Positions 1 to 7,516 of a DNA stretch of 17,063 nt are shown here, in pieces. Every line of letters begins with the position of its first letter. The stretch's first letter is position 1. The position numbers and the translations under genes are program-made. The DNA is from Spirochaetaceae bacterium (GTDB lineage Bacteria > Spirochaetota > Spirochaetia > UBA9216): assembly GCA_028527945.1 (NCBI GenBank), contig JAQQAK010000187.1, forward strand, positions 1-17,063, given 5' to 3'. Below the pieces are notes generated by a model. The model was not told the DNA's origin. It was given only the letters and a program-made list of their open reading frames with translations, and did no database searches.

Positions 1-2773
1 TTTCTGTGAACTGCTGTTTTAGACGATTTTGCCAGAGTTCAAGCTCTTTAACCTGAAGCTCAACTTGCTGCTTCATTTTCTCATTATCAGCGGCAGAAGA
101 TGCCTCAGCTTCATTCAATAAAGCCTCCGAATCTCTTACATATTTTGTTAGCATGTCGTTAATATTACCACGTGTGCTCTCAATCTGATCATTTAGATAA
201 GTATCAAGAGATGCATTGGTTTCAACAAGTTTAGAATCAAGCCCACCTTTTAAGGCTTCTATAGCCTGATTAATAGACTCAAGCTTTTTATTAAGCCCGT
301 CTTCATATCCGTTTATATATTGTTCATAATGAGTAAAATCTTCAGCAGTCTTTTCTGTAAGCTCAGACAAACGCTGATTAAGCTGATCATTATATGAGGT
401 TTCAAGCTCAGATCTCGCCTGTGAAGATTCTTCAGAAATACGCTCAAGCTTTTTATCTACAGAGCCCTGCCAGTCTATGAGGCGGGTCTCCATTTTATTA
501 CTCTTTTCTTTTAAATCGTCAAAGAAATCTGTTTCAAAAACCTGAAGTTTTTCAGAAACATTGTCATATGCTCTTGATTTAAGCGAGTCAAGCTCTGATT
601 CAAGTTGAGACATCTCTGTCTTTGATGAACTAATGTCCCTTTGAAGTGAATCTTGAGTTTTCTTCCACTGTTCTTCCATATTGCTGCTGATACTGTCAAA
701 ACTACTGTTAACTTCATTCACAGCTTTCTCAACCATCTGCTTTAAGTTGTCTTCAAGTAGATTTATATCATTGGTAATTTCTTCAACTCTTGTAATCTTA
801 TAAGCAAGACTTTCCTCAAACTCTGACAACCTTGCTTCTTTATCATTTACCGTAGAAATCATATTTTCTACGCGTCTGGAAATATCACCCTTAGTGTTTT
901 CTACCAGTAAACGGCTTTCATTATCGATGTCTTTTAAAAGCCCCTCAGTCTTTGGAACAATTGCGTCAAGCTTTTCTGAAAGTTCCTTTTCAACTGCTTC
1001 AATCTTTACTGAGATATCATCATGCTTTCCATCAAGCTGTTCTTTAAAACCTGTCTGCCAATTACCAAGAGCAAGCCGGCTTTCATTTAAAGAAGAATCC
1101 ATCGCATTTTGTGTTTCCTGATAGCCGGATTTAATATCTTCAAAAGCGTTATCGATATAAGCTTTAACGCTTTCACTTTTGTTGTCTATATCCTGAATAA
1201 AGCCATCTTTCCATTTATCCAAATCAAAACGGCTTTCCTGCATAGATGAATCTATTTCAGTGCGGTATATATCGTAGCTGTTTTTAAGATCTTCAAGTGA
1301 TTCCTCCATTTTTCTGGCGGCTTCACTCTTTCCTGTTTCGATATCCTTAAAAAATTCCTCACGCCAATTACCAAGCTTTTGGTGGCTATCAGTCATAGAT
1401 GCATTCAATTCTTCACAATACGCAAGATAAGATTCTTTCAGTCCAGCCAAAGCCTCTTCCATATTAAGTGAAGCCTGAGTTTTTCCACTTTCAATTTCCT
1501 GAGAAAAACCTTCCTTCCATCCGTAAAGTTCCTGCCTGCTGTTTTCCATAGATGAATCTATTTCATTACGGAAAGAATTATAACTGGATTTTAGCTCTTC
1601 AAGGCTACCGGCCATTTCACTTCGAATATTAAGAGTTGATTCCTCAAAATCCTTTGAAAAACTTTCACGCCAAACAATTATTTCATCCTTGCTGGAGTTA
1701 ACAGAGTTATCAATCTCAGTTCGATAAACAAGCGCTTCTTTTTTAAGTTCTTCAAAAACATTATTAATCTGTTTTCTGGTGTCTCTGGAACGTTCTTCAA
1801 TATATTCTTTTAAAGTTGAATATACATCATCTTCAAGACTTTTAGCTTTTACAGCAGAGTTCTCAAGACTCTGCTGATACTCAGCCTCAAGACTTGTGAC
1901 ACTATCTTTAAAAGCAGTAAAATGTTTATCGAGAATACTTTCAACTTCATCAATATGAGTTCTATAACCAGCTTCTGACTGCTGCATATATTCCTGAAGC
2001 TCCATACGTTTTCCGTCAGCAGCCGCAGTAATTTCATTCATACTTTCTGCAAATTCATTCTTATAGCCAATAAACTTATCTTCAGCTTCACCAAGAGCCC
2101 TTTCGGAAGCAGCTTCAATATCAGAAATGACTTTTTCAGCAGCATCGTCTCTTCGCTGCTCCAAAGAATCAAGATGATTGATAAAATCTTCAACCCGCTG
2201 CTCGCCAGATGCAATATCATCCTTTACAGAATCTGCCTGACGTTCAACCTCAGAAAACATTTCAGCTTTTAGCAGCTCAAATTCTTTCTGATTTAACGCG
2301 GCAAAATCTTCATTTAACTTTGGAATATCCTTTTCTAATTGAAATAATTTATTCTTGGTGTCTTTTAGACGTTTACCAACCTTGTCGACAAACTCTGATT
2401 CCTGATGAAGTCTTCGAAGATTCTCATCAACCTTACCGGTCATTCCAGCAAGCTCATTGAGAGCCTTATCATATTCGATTATCTTTTCATTTATTTCATC
2501 AACTTCTGCAGCCTTGGAACTAAAACCTTCTTCAATATCTGTAATACGTTTTAATAAAGCCTTACCGGTTTTCTGGTGAACGTCTATTTCTATAGCCAGG
2601 TTTTTCATGTCCTGGGTCTTTTGATCAACAAAAGCTTCTATTTCAGATGTTACCTTTTCAGAATACCTTCTTACCTTATCAAGAGAGCGGTTATTACGAT
2701 CCAGCTGCCGGTAAAGAATGAGTATAATTAATACTATTAATATGGTTATGATATTTCCGGTTGTGAATAACAT
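1..2773 (-). CDS. SpiroCoCo-type giant coiled-coil protein, N-terminal part (C-terminus beyond window)
   Basis: The frame is open from the ATG at 2773 to base 2, 924 codons without a stop, and continues past the left edge. Residues about 2-21 form a single hydrophobic segment (MLFTTGNIITILIVLIILIL) that probably anchors the protein in the inner membrane. It is followed by a basic stretch (YRQLDRNNRSLDKVRR). Everything after that is highly charged, rich in Glu, Lys, Ser, Asp and Leu, almost free of Pro and Cys, as expected for one long coiled coil. This architecture matches the spirochaete-specific SpiroCoCo family, which is my recall of the family and not a search result. Residues about 310-580 contain 51-residue tandem repeats with a Trp in each of five units (W368, W419, W470, W521, W572). 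The role is unknown; a structural or scaffold function at the membrane is inferred. There is no normal Shine-Dalgarno: the start is preceded by a G7 run. The gene has its own promoter-like region and follows a terminator-like hairpin. Confidence 0.85.
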   Translation of the reverse strand, partial: MLFTTGNIITILIVLIILILYRQLDRNNRSLDKVRRYSEKVTSEIEAFVDQKTQDMKNLAIEIDVHQKTGKALLKRITDIEEGFSSKAAEVDEINEKIIEYDKALNELAGMTGKVDENLRRLHQESEFVDKVGKRLKDTKNKLFQLEKDIPKLNEDFAALNQKEFELLKAEMFSEVERQADSVKDDIASGEQRVEDFINHLDSLEQRRDDAAEKVISDIEAASERALGEAEDKFIGYKNEFAESMNEITAAADGKRMELQEYMQQSEAGYRTHIDEVESILDKHFTAFKDSVTSLEAEYQQSLENSAVKAKSLEDDVYSTLKEYIEERSRDTRKQINNVFEELKKEALVYRTEIDNSVNSSKDEIIVWRESFSKDFEESTLNIRSEMAGSLEELKSSYNSFRNEIDSSMENSRQELYGWKEGFSQEIESGKTQASLNMEEALAGLKESYLAYCEELNASMTDSHQKLGNWREEFFKDIETGKSEAARKMEESLEDLKNSYDIYRTEIDSSMQESRFDLDKWKDGFIQDIDNKSESVKAYIDNAFEDIKSGYQETQNAMDSSLNESRLALGNWQTGFKEQLDGKHDDISVKIEAVEKELSEKLDAIVPKTEGLLKDIDNESRLLVENTKGDISRRVENMISTVNDKEARLSEFEESLAYKITRVEEITNDINLLEDNLKQMVEKAVNEVNSSFDSISSNMEEQWKKTQDSLQRDISSSKTEMSQLESELDSLKSRAYDNVSEKLQVFETDFFDDLKEKSNKMETRLIDWQGSVDKKLERISEESSQARSELETSYNDQLNQRLSELTEKTAEDFTHYEQYINGYEDGLNKKLESINQAIEALKGGLDSKLVETNASLDTYLNDQIESTRGNINDMLTKYVRDSEALLNEAEASSAADNEKMKQQVELQVKELELWQNRLKQQFTE
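1036..1880 (-). repeat. 51-residue (153-nt) tandem repeat array within the coiled-coil gene
   Basis: Trp codons (CCA on the plus strand) recur at 1058, 1211, 1364, 1517 and 1670, each exactly 153 nt apart and in frame. Other anchors keep the same period: the block like catagatgaatc at 1088, 1241, 1394 and 1547 with weaker copies at 1700 and 1853, and ggctttc or its variants at 1078, 1231 and 1384. The protein units share a motif of the form ESRxxLGxWxxxF. Units before about 1880 and after about 1040 drift out of phase; the next ggctttc match is 165 nt away at 913. A period of 51 residues can be split as four 11-residue turns plus one heptad, which suits a coiled coil with mixed handedness; that reading is inference. 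Confidence 0.85.
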
Positions 2774-2790
2774 AGCCCCCCCAGTTTTTT
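2774..2790 (-). promoter_or_regulatory. G7 tract in place of a ribosome binding site, upstream of the coiled-coil start
   Basis: On the minus strand the start codon at 2773 is preceded by AAAAAACTGGGGGGGCT. The seven consecutive G (2776-2782) lie 2 bases from the ATG, where a GGAGG-like element would normally be, and no AGGAGG is present. The tract may act as a poor ribosome binding site. Being a homopolymer it could also change length by slippage. Whether it varies is not visible in one sequence. Confidence 0.45.
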
Positions 2791-2837
2791 GCTATATATT
2801 CATAGAGAGGATTTGGCAAGTGAACACAAATCTCTAC

Positions 2838-2871
2838 ATTATATATTCTTACAGTTTATCATTATTGTCAA
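2838..2871 (-). promoter_or_regulatory. Probable sigma-70-type promoter for the coiled-coil gene
   Basis: Minus-strand TTGACA (2866-2871) is a perfect -35 box. A perfect TATAAT lies at 2838-2843, but with a long 22-nt spacer. An overlapping AATATA just upstream gives the more usual 18-nt spacing. Transcription would start roughly 55-65 nt before the ATG at 2773. It lies downstream of the hairpin at 2922-2959, so the gene is probably transcribed separately from the HAD gene. Confidence 0.5.
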
Positions 2872-2921
2872 TGCTTTTCAATTTCGAGCCAATAAACAGA
2901 TATGATAAAAACCAAACAGTG

Positions 2922-2959
2922 AGCCTCTTTCAAAATCCCGATTAAGGTTTAAAGAGGCT
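2922..2959 (-). terminator. Terminator-like hairpin after the HAD gene
   Basis: The arms AGCCTCTTT (2922-2930) and AAAGAGGCT (2951-2959) pair perfectly. Three further A-T pairs can form inward if C2931 is bulged. The hairpin begins 7 bases past the HAD stop codon on the minus strand. It is followed by a T-rich but interrupted tract (CACTGTTTGGTTTTT), so it fits an imperfect intrinsic terminator for the exbB-exbD-tonB-HAD transcript. Confidence 0.55.
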
Positions 2960-2966
2960 GAGAAAA

Positions 2967-3641
2967 TCAAGAACTACTGTTCTTTACTCCACATTCATTT
3001 TTAATATAATCAAACAATTCAGGATAACTTCTAAACGTAATATCAGCAGCAGGACCGCCTTTTTTACACTTGGAATAATAGGCAGTCTTCATTCCTACTT
3101 TAGAAGCACCTTCAACATCTTTACTATATGAATTACCTACATATAAGATCTCTTCAGGCGGTAAACATAATCTTTTAGAAAGTTCTATAAATGGTTCAGG
3201 ATGAGGTTTCAAGTAACCTGTTTCTTCAGAAGTGAAAGAACAATCCCAATCTTCTAACCCTAAAAACTCAAGCTTCTTCTGAACTGGAAAATCAGACAAG
3301 GCTCCAAGCTTATACCCGGAACGTCTGAGTTCAACCAAGCCGTCAGAAAGCCCCTTAAGAGGTTTTATAATCTTAAACCTGTTTACCCAATCTTCATAGA
3401 TAAGTTTCTGAAGCATAGCTCTGGCTTTTGTTTCAGGAATTCCCATTTCTTTGGCAACCATCTCAGCCTGAGTGCGTCTAAAATTACTTATTGGTCTAAC
3501 AGCTCTTATTGCAGCTCTGTTTTTACCAAAATGATAAGCAAGTATTGGTCGTTTTATGAATGTTGGAATTGTACAAAGATACATATAAAGATTATTATAT
3601 AGAGTACCATCTATGTCAAAACCGAGTCCCTTAATAGCCAT
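2967..3641 (-). CDS. HAD-superfamily hydrolase, subfamily IA-like phosphatase
   Basis: The 224-residue protein carries all four HAD motifs in order: FDIDGTLY with the nucleophile Asp9 and acid/base Asp11, ALSDFP with Ser116 (motif II), TGYLKPHPEPF with Lys145 (motif III), and YVGNSYSKDVEGA with Asp175 (motif IV). A helical cap domain lies between motifs I and II (about residues 18-95). The length is typical for phosphoglycolate phosphatase-like or haloacid dehalogenase-like enzymes. Dephosphorylation of a small phosphometabolite is likely, but the substrate cannot be read from sequence. There is no signal peptide, so it is cytoplasmic. It starts 9 bases after the tonB stop with only a poor ribosome binding site, and is the last gene of the exbB-exbD-tonB unit. 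Its link to the motor is probably operon membership only. Confidence 0.85.
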   Translation of the reverse strand: MAIKGLGFDIDGTLYNNLYMYLCTIPTFIKRPILAYHFGKNRAAIRAVRPISNFRRTQAEMVAKEMGIPETKARAMLQKLIYEDWVNRFKIIKPLKGLSDGLVELRRSGYKLGALSDFPVQKKLEFLGLEDWDCSFTSEETGYLKPHPEPFIELSKRLCLPPEEILYVGNSYSKDVEGASKVGMKTAYYSKCKKGGPAADITFRSYPELFDYIKNECGVKNSSS

Positions 3642-3650
3642 ATTATTATA

Positions 3651-4673
3651 TTACTTTATTTCTATTACATATGTAAGAGCCGCATGTACTTTTTCTTCTG
3701 AACCAGAAGAACCTTCAAAAACCCATCCACGTAAAGCCTTATTCACCGCCGCATCTATTCTTGGATCGCTTGATTTCTTGAAAAATGAGATCCCGCTTAC
3801 AAGCCCGTCAGCATCTATATCAAACTCAACAATTACTTCATATCTTGGTTTGCCAGCTTTTTGTATATCTTCCGGTATTTCAGGAGCAGTTGATTTTAAC
3901 AGCTTTCTTGTGCTTGTAGAATTTTCAAAACTGATTTGAAAACCATTTCCTTTAGCCATTGAACCAGAAGTTACTGTTCCAGAATTGGTTGTTTCAGATT
4001 TAGCAGTTGAAGCTGATTTTAAAGTATTATCAAGACTTTCAAGATCTTTACTGCCCAAAACAGAAACAGTCTTTTCCTCTACATTATTCTGCTTTTTTTC
4101 TTTAGTTGGAGCAGGAGGAGCATCTGAAAGAACAACCTCAGAACCACTTACAGCTCCGGCAGCAACATTATTGTTCGGGGTATCTACCGTAGAAGGAACA
4201 GGATCATCGCCAAAAACTGACCTGGCATCTATTCCTTCATTACTACTCTTCTGTTTTATAGCGCTTAAAAAACTCTCATCAATCTCTGGAGTCTCATACG
4301 TAGAAGTAGCTCTGGGAGCCTGTGCTTTAGGAGCCTTTGGAGGAGAAACTACAGGAGCAGAACTTGGCGCAGCCGCCACAACAGGTTCAGCCTTTTTTAC
4401 AACTGGCGCTACAACAGGCTCAGGCTCTTCTATTACAGGAATCTCTTCTGAAACAGGTTTATTATCCGGAACAGGAGGTTTTTGCTGTGGAGTTTCTACT
4501 TTAACCTTCTCAGGAATAACAGTTCTGTCAAGGCTAACCTCTACCGTCAAAGGTTTATAAATATCAGAATCATTATAATCTGACATATTTAAAGTAATAA
4601 AGAGTAAAACAATTGCATGAATTACAAGAGCTGCAACAATACTTATTAATAACCGCTTATGCTCTGTGTTCAT
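3651..4673 (-). CDS. tonB: TonB-family energy transducer
   Basis: The 340-residue protein has a short cytoplasmic N-terminus and one transmembrane helix (about 9-29). The helix contains His19 in ALVIHAIVL, at the position of the functionally important His of TonB helices. A Pro/Val/Glu/Lys-rich periplasmic spacer follows (about 55-125), then a Ser/Asn/Thr-rich linker. The C-terminal TonB domain (about 265-340) has the characteristic YEVIVEFDIDADGLV, an SSDPRIDAAV helix and RGWVFE. The domain would couple the ExbB/ExbD proton motor to an outer-membrane partner. At 340 residues it is longer than E. coli TonB (239), mainly in the linker. The start lies 1 base after the exbD stop, so the genes are translated together. 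TonB and TolA are hard to separate by eye; the C-terminal domain favours TonB. No TonB-dependent receptor is encoded in this window. Confidence 0.88.
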   Translation of the reverse strand: MNTEHKRLLISIVAALVIHAIVLLFITLNMSDYNDSDIYKPLTVEVSLDRTVIPEKVKVETPQQKPPVPDNKPVSEEIPVIEEPEPVVAPVVKKAEPVVAAAPSSAPVVSPPKAPKAQAPRATSTYETPEIDESFLSAIKQKSSNEGIDARSVFGDDPVPSTVDTPNNNVAAGAVSGSEVVLSDAPPAPTKEKKQNNVEEKTVSVLGSKDLESLDNTLKSASTAKSETTNSGTVTSGSMAKGNGFQISFENSTSTRKLLKSTAPEIPEDIQKAGKPRYEVIVEFDIDADGLVSGISFFKKSSDPRIDAAVNKALRGWVFEGSSGSEEKVHAALTYVIEIK

Positions 4674-4674
4674 A

Positions 4675-5085
4675 TTATTCAGACGGGTTCCTCATTCTGA
4701 GGTTAACGCCGTCAAATTTATTTATTCTGAGAAGATCAAGAACTTTAACAAGGAGCTCATAAGAAACATTTTGATCTCCTTCAATTACAACAGATTTAAC
4801 CTCAGCCTTATCTTCTTCTGTAAAATCTGCTAAAGCTACACTCAAGCCTTCCAGTGAATAAGAGTCCCTATTAAGATAAATTTCTTCATCTGAAACAACT
4901 GTTATAACAATTCGAGTCATATTAACAGCTTCAGCAGTTGATGACTCTGGAAGATTAAGAGATATTCCTGGAGTTTGTAAAAAAGTACTGGAAACCATAA
5001 AAAATATAACAAGCTGAAAAACAACATCTATCATGGGAACCATATCAGCATTGACTGAAGGAGTTAGTCTTCTTTTAAAATGCAT
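4675..5085 (-). CDS. exbD: ExbD/TolR-family biopolymer transport protein
   Basis: This is a 136-residue single-pass protein of standard family length. The N-terminal helix (about 15-35) contains VPMIDVVFQLVIFFMV with Asp20, the membrane Asp that carries protons in ExbD, TolR and MotB-type motors. The preceding RRLTPSVNADM matches the usual cytoplasmic leader of ExbD. The periplasmic domain (about 45-136) includes LPES and a VVIEGDQNVSYELLVKVLDLLR stretch (here quoted in part: VVIEGDQNVSY), which resembles the ExbD/TolR dimerisation domain. The gene overlaps the end of exbB by 11 bases, with AAAGGA shortly before its ATG, and abuts tonB. With ExbB it forms the stator-like motor that energises TonB in the inner membrane. 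Confidence 0.92.
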   Translation of the reverse strand: MHFKRRLTPSVNADMVPMIDVVFQLVIFFMVSSTFLQTPGISLNLPESSTAEAVNMTRIVITVVSDEEIYLNRDSYSLEGLSVALADFTEEDKAEVKSVVIEGDQNVSYELLVKVLDLLRINKFDGVNLRMRNPSE

Positions 5086-5692
5086 TATCCTTTCCTTTCA
5101 AAAGCAAAACAAGATCATTGACAGAATTCTCCATGCGGAGAATCATATGATTAACCCTTTGCACCAGCTGATTATAAAAAACAGTTGCGGGAATAGAAAC
5201 AATAAGCCCCGCGGCGGTGGTTAATAGTGCTTCAGAAATACCGGAAGCAAGACGACTGGGATCCCCTAAAGAGCCAGACTGCCCAAGAACTCCAAACGCT
5301 TCGATATTACCAGTTACAGTTCCAAGCAAACCAAGAAGCGGTGTAATATGAGCTATTGTTCCAAGTAACGAAAGATATTTTTCAAGCCGGGGAATCTCTA
5401 AATTAGCAGCACTCATTATTGCGTCTTTTATCTCAGCCTGTGAATAAAATCTATGTTCAATTCCAACCTTCATAAGGTTAGAAACAGGTGAAGGGTCACT
5501 TTCACATATAGCAATTGCCTCGTAAAAATGATTTTGTTCCAGCGCTCCCCGGATATTTGCAATGATTTTCTGTTCATCAGACTTGATTCGTCTAAAAAAC
5601 AGCATTCGCTCTATTATTATTACAGCTGCTATTACAGACAGTGCAATAATAACTATCATTATTACTCCGCCTTTCTCAATTAGATTCAACAT
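5075..5692 (-). CDS. exbB: ExbB/TolQ/MotA-family proton channel protein
   Basis: The 205-residue protein has three predicted membrane helices: about 9-33, about 107-136 (TPLLGLLGTVTGNIEAFG) and about 150-175 (SEALLTTAAGLIVSIPATVF). The Thr/Gly-rich second and third helices, with Thr125/Thr127 and Thr158/Thr159, are the signature of the ExbB/TolQ proton path. A cytoplasmic loop of about 70 residues separates helices 1 and 2. The family assembles as a pentamer around an ExbD dimer. The start is supported by AGGAGG (11-nt spacing); a closer ATG is out of frame and meets an early stop. It is the first gene of exbB-exbD-tonB-HAD, and is preceded by a TATAAT element and a perfect inverted repeat. 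Confidence 0.92.
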   Translation of the reverse strand: MLNLIEKGGVIMIVIIALSVIAAVIIIERMLFFRRIKSDEQKIIANIRGALEQNHFYEAIAICESDPSPVSNLMKVGIEHRFYSQAEIKDAIMSAANLEIPRLEKYLSLLGTIAHITPLLGLLGTVTGNIEAFGVLGQSGSLGDPSRLASGISEALLTTAAGLIVSIPATVFYNQLVQRVNHMILRMENSVNDLVLLLKGKDNAF

Positions 5693-5754
5693 TATGTACC
5701 ATTCCTCCTACAATACCCGGTAAAACCTTTTTTGGCAGTTATGTTACCTCTATA

Positions 5755-5789
5755 GCTTCTTTCAAAATTCAGTTAATTTTGAAAGAAGC
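5755..5789 (-). promoter_or_regulatory. Perfect 15-bp inverted repeat at the expected exbB transcript start
   Basis: The arms GCTTCTTTCAAAATT (5755-5769) and AATTTTGAAAGAAGC (5775-5789) are exact reverse complements around a 5-nt loop. A TATAAT on the minus strand at 5795-5800 would place transcription start near 5788, at the outer edge of the repeat. It could therefore be a 5'-terminal stabilising stem-loop on the exbB mRNA or an operator overlapping the start site. No T-run follows it on the minus strand, which argues against a simple terminator. No good -35 box is visible. Confidence 0.55.
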
Positions 5790-5794
5790 ATTGA

Positions 5795-5808
5795 ATTATA
5801 CAATTATA
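5795..5808 (-). promoter_or_regulatory. -10-like elements upstream of exbB
   Basis: Two TATAAT hexamers occur on the minus strand, at 5795-5800 and 5803-5808, in the intergenic region before exbB. Neither has a recognisable -35 hexamer at 16-18 nt, so the assignment depends on the -10 match in an AT-rich region and is tentative. The exbB leader would be about 95 nt. Confidence 0.35.
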
Positions 5809-5835
5809 ACTTTGAAAAATTATAAATAATAGAGA

Positions 5836-5865
5836 CTCTTTAAAATCATGGCAGAATTTAAAGAG
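5836..5865 (-). terminator. Hairpin overlapping the stop of the barrel-like gene
   Basis: The arms CTCTTTAAA (5836-5844) and TTTAAAGAG (5857-5865) pair perfectly around a 12-nt loop, and the stop codon at 5858-5860 lies within the stem. On the minus strand it is followed by TCTCTATTATTTATAATTTTT, which is T-rich. This could end the TPR-barrel transcript before the exbB promoter. The stem is AT-rich and modest in strength. Confidence 0.45.
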
Positions 5866-7516
5866 AAATCTTAACCTTCAGTTGCGCGACAGTACCCATA
5901 TCAAGGTAATTACCCCAAAGGTGTCTGCCGGAGCTTAACACACCTGCAAGAACATCGTCTACAGATAATGAAATAACAAATCCCGGTGATATTCTAAAAT
6001 AACCTTCAAAACCTATGACTGGAACCCAATCATTATAATACCAGGTTTGCTCCTCATCATAAATATTGAACGCAAGATCTCCTGACAACCCAAATTTCTC
6101 ATTAGGTGATATAAAATCCGCCCCCAGGCTAAGACTATGACGAGGCTTGTACCAATCCATATCCTCAAGGATTTGACTGCTCCACGACATATTTAGAGAA
6201 ACAAGATTTGTGATATCCCACAGAAAACCTGTTCCAAGAGTCAAACAAACACTATCAACACTTGAAAATGAATTAAACCCAGTTAAGAGAGAATCTGTTG
6301 GTTTTATAGCATTTTCATAATATGAAAAATCCGCGTTAACAAACAGACTCAAAATATCAAGAGGATTAAGCGTAAACTCACCTTCAGCAAACCATCCTCT
6401 TGTTAACGGAAGCTCACCTAAAGCTTCTTCTACAGCAGGACCTGCTGCTGCCGGGAAAATGTCCCATAATTCAGTAATATCATAATAGAAACACTTATAC
6501 CCACCAGAAACACTATAATCAAAAATAGAACCAGTTCCGGATAGCTCAATATCAAAAGGAACATAAAAATTATTAAAATTATTCCATAATATTCCCGCGT
6601 TGGTTGCAATTCGAAAATATTGAGAAAAATCAGCGTTAAAAAATAATCCTGCGCCAAGATCCTGATTAAATGAATTATCAAGTTCCCAATCAAACTTGTA
6701 ATTTATTTGGCCTCCAAAATTAATTTTTTCTGTTCCATAGGTCAGAACAACCTCAGGTAAAAGATCTAAGGAATTATACGATAGAGGGGATAGTGAATTT
6801 AATTGATAACCAGTATAGCCTGCCCCAAGATTACCAGACAGATTTAATTTATCAACTATATACCAGGACGCCTCTGTAGATAAATCAGCAATCCGCCTTG
6901 TTAGTGTAAAATAATCAGCCTGTCCCTGAAGCCCGTCTTCTAGCTCATTATAAGAGAGCAAACCTTTAAGAGATAAAGCATCTCCTGTGTAATCAGCCTC
7001 TGCCTCTATAAGCTCCTCTCTGCTTGAAAATCCCATTCCGGCCTGATTGCCGGCAAATCCATCATAACCGTCATGAAAATAACGTAAACGAAAATCCGGC
7101 TGCTGACCAATATGATAAAGGTTGATATCTCCTGTAATATTTGCGGAAGTCCCTCCTCCTATAGTACCTTCACAATAGAAAGATGTATTATTATCAGCAT
7201 TATTCTCTTCTGAACTTCCAGGAACCTTTAATGAATCAACAGCAAAGGCCTCTGCCGGAATCTTTATCTGTTCAGGCTCAGGAAGAGTCGTCTCTATAGA
7301 TAAAAACATAACGGAGTCATCATCAGGAATAACAGCATCGATTTCCTCTATGGTAAGATCTTCTATCTCAAGATACATTTCAGGAAGAATAATATCAGTT
7401 GAGTCAGGTTCTGCCGGGCCGGATTCAACTTCTGAACCTTCAGCAAGCAAAAAAACTGCTGAAAAGATTAAAAAGAGAAAAGAAAAGGTAAATATTTTAA
7501 AAACAAGTTTGTTCAT
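5858..7516 (-). CDS. Exported beta-strand-rich protein, putative outer-membrane barrel
   Basis: The 552-residue protein has a clear N-terminal signal peptide (Lys-containing start, hydrophobic core about 5-24, probable cleavage after LLA near residue 25). An acidic Glu/Asp/Pro-rich segment follows (about 26-105), then about 440 residues of alternating polar and aromatic strands with many Tyr, Phe, Trp, Asn and Gly, e.g. FRLRYFHDGYDG, SLKGLLSYNELEDG and SLNMSWSSQIL. This pattern and the terminal strand AQLKVKISL suggest an outer-membrane beta-barrel, although the last residue is Leu and not the usual Phe. No TonB plug domain is visible. I do not recognise the family. Its ATG overlaps the stop of the upstream TPR gene (TAATG), so it is translationally coupled, and the two products probably work together. 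It lies upstream of exbB, which suggests but does not prove a link to the TonB motor. Confidence 0.65.
   Translation of the reverse strand: MNKLVFKIFTFSFLFLIFSAVFLLAEGSEVESGPAEPDSTDIILPEMYLEIEDLTIEEIDAVIPDDDSVMFLSIETTLPEPEQIKIPAEAFAVDSLKVPGSSEENNADNNTSFYCEGTIGGGTSANITGDINLYHIGQQPDFRLRYFHDGYDGFAGNQAGMGFSSREELIEAEADYTGDALSLKGLLSYNELEDGLQGQADYFTLTRRIADLSTEASWYIVDKLNLSGNLGAGYTGYQLNSLSPLSYNSLDLLPEVVLTYGTEKINFGGQINYKFDWELDNSFNQDLGAGLFFNADFSQYFRIATNAGILWNNFNNFYVPFDIELSGTGSIFDYSVSGGYKCFYYDITELWDIFPAAAGPAVEEALGELPLTRGWFAEGEFTLNPLDILSLFVNADFSYYENAIKPTDSLLTGFNSFSSVDSVCLTLGTGFLWDITNLVSLNMSWSSQILEDMDWYKPRHSLSLGADFISPNEKFGLSGDLAFNIYDEEQTWYYNDWVPVIGFEGYFRISPGFVISLSVDDVLAGVLSSGRHLWGNYLDMGTVAQLKVKISL

Noticed and set aside
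1036..1880. Tandem repeat considered as a CRISPR array
   Set aside because: The units are 153 nt, in frame, diverged throughout and coding; there are no short identical repeats with unique spacers.
1849..2220. Two short minus-strand frames of about 60 codons inside the coiled-coil gene
   Set aside because: They are in a different frame from the continuous 924-codon frame, and their Leu/Ile/Ser-rich products are shadows of the coiled-coil codon pattern.
2718..2945. A 75-codon plus-strand frame across the coiled-coil promoter region
   Set aside because: It has no ribosome binding site or family resemblance, and it covers a promoter and a hairpin that explain the region better.
3985..4560. A 191-codon open frame on the plus strand
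   Set aside because: It lies exactly opposite the Pro/Val/Ser-rich linker of tonB. Its low-complexity Gly/Thr/Ser product is what the complement of that linker gives, and it lacks a ribosome binding site or a recognisable domain.
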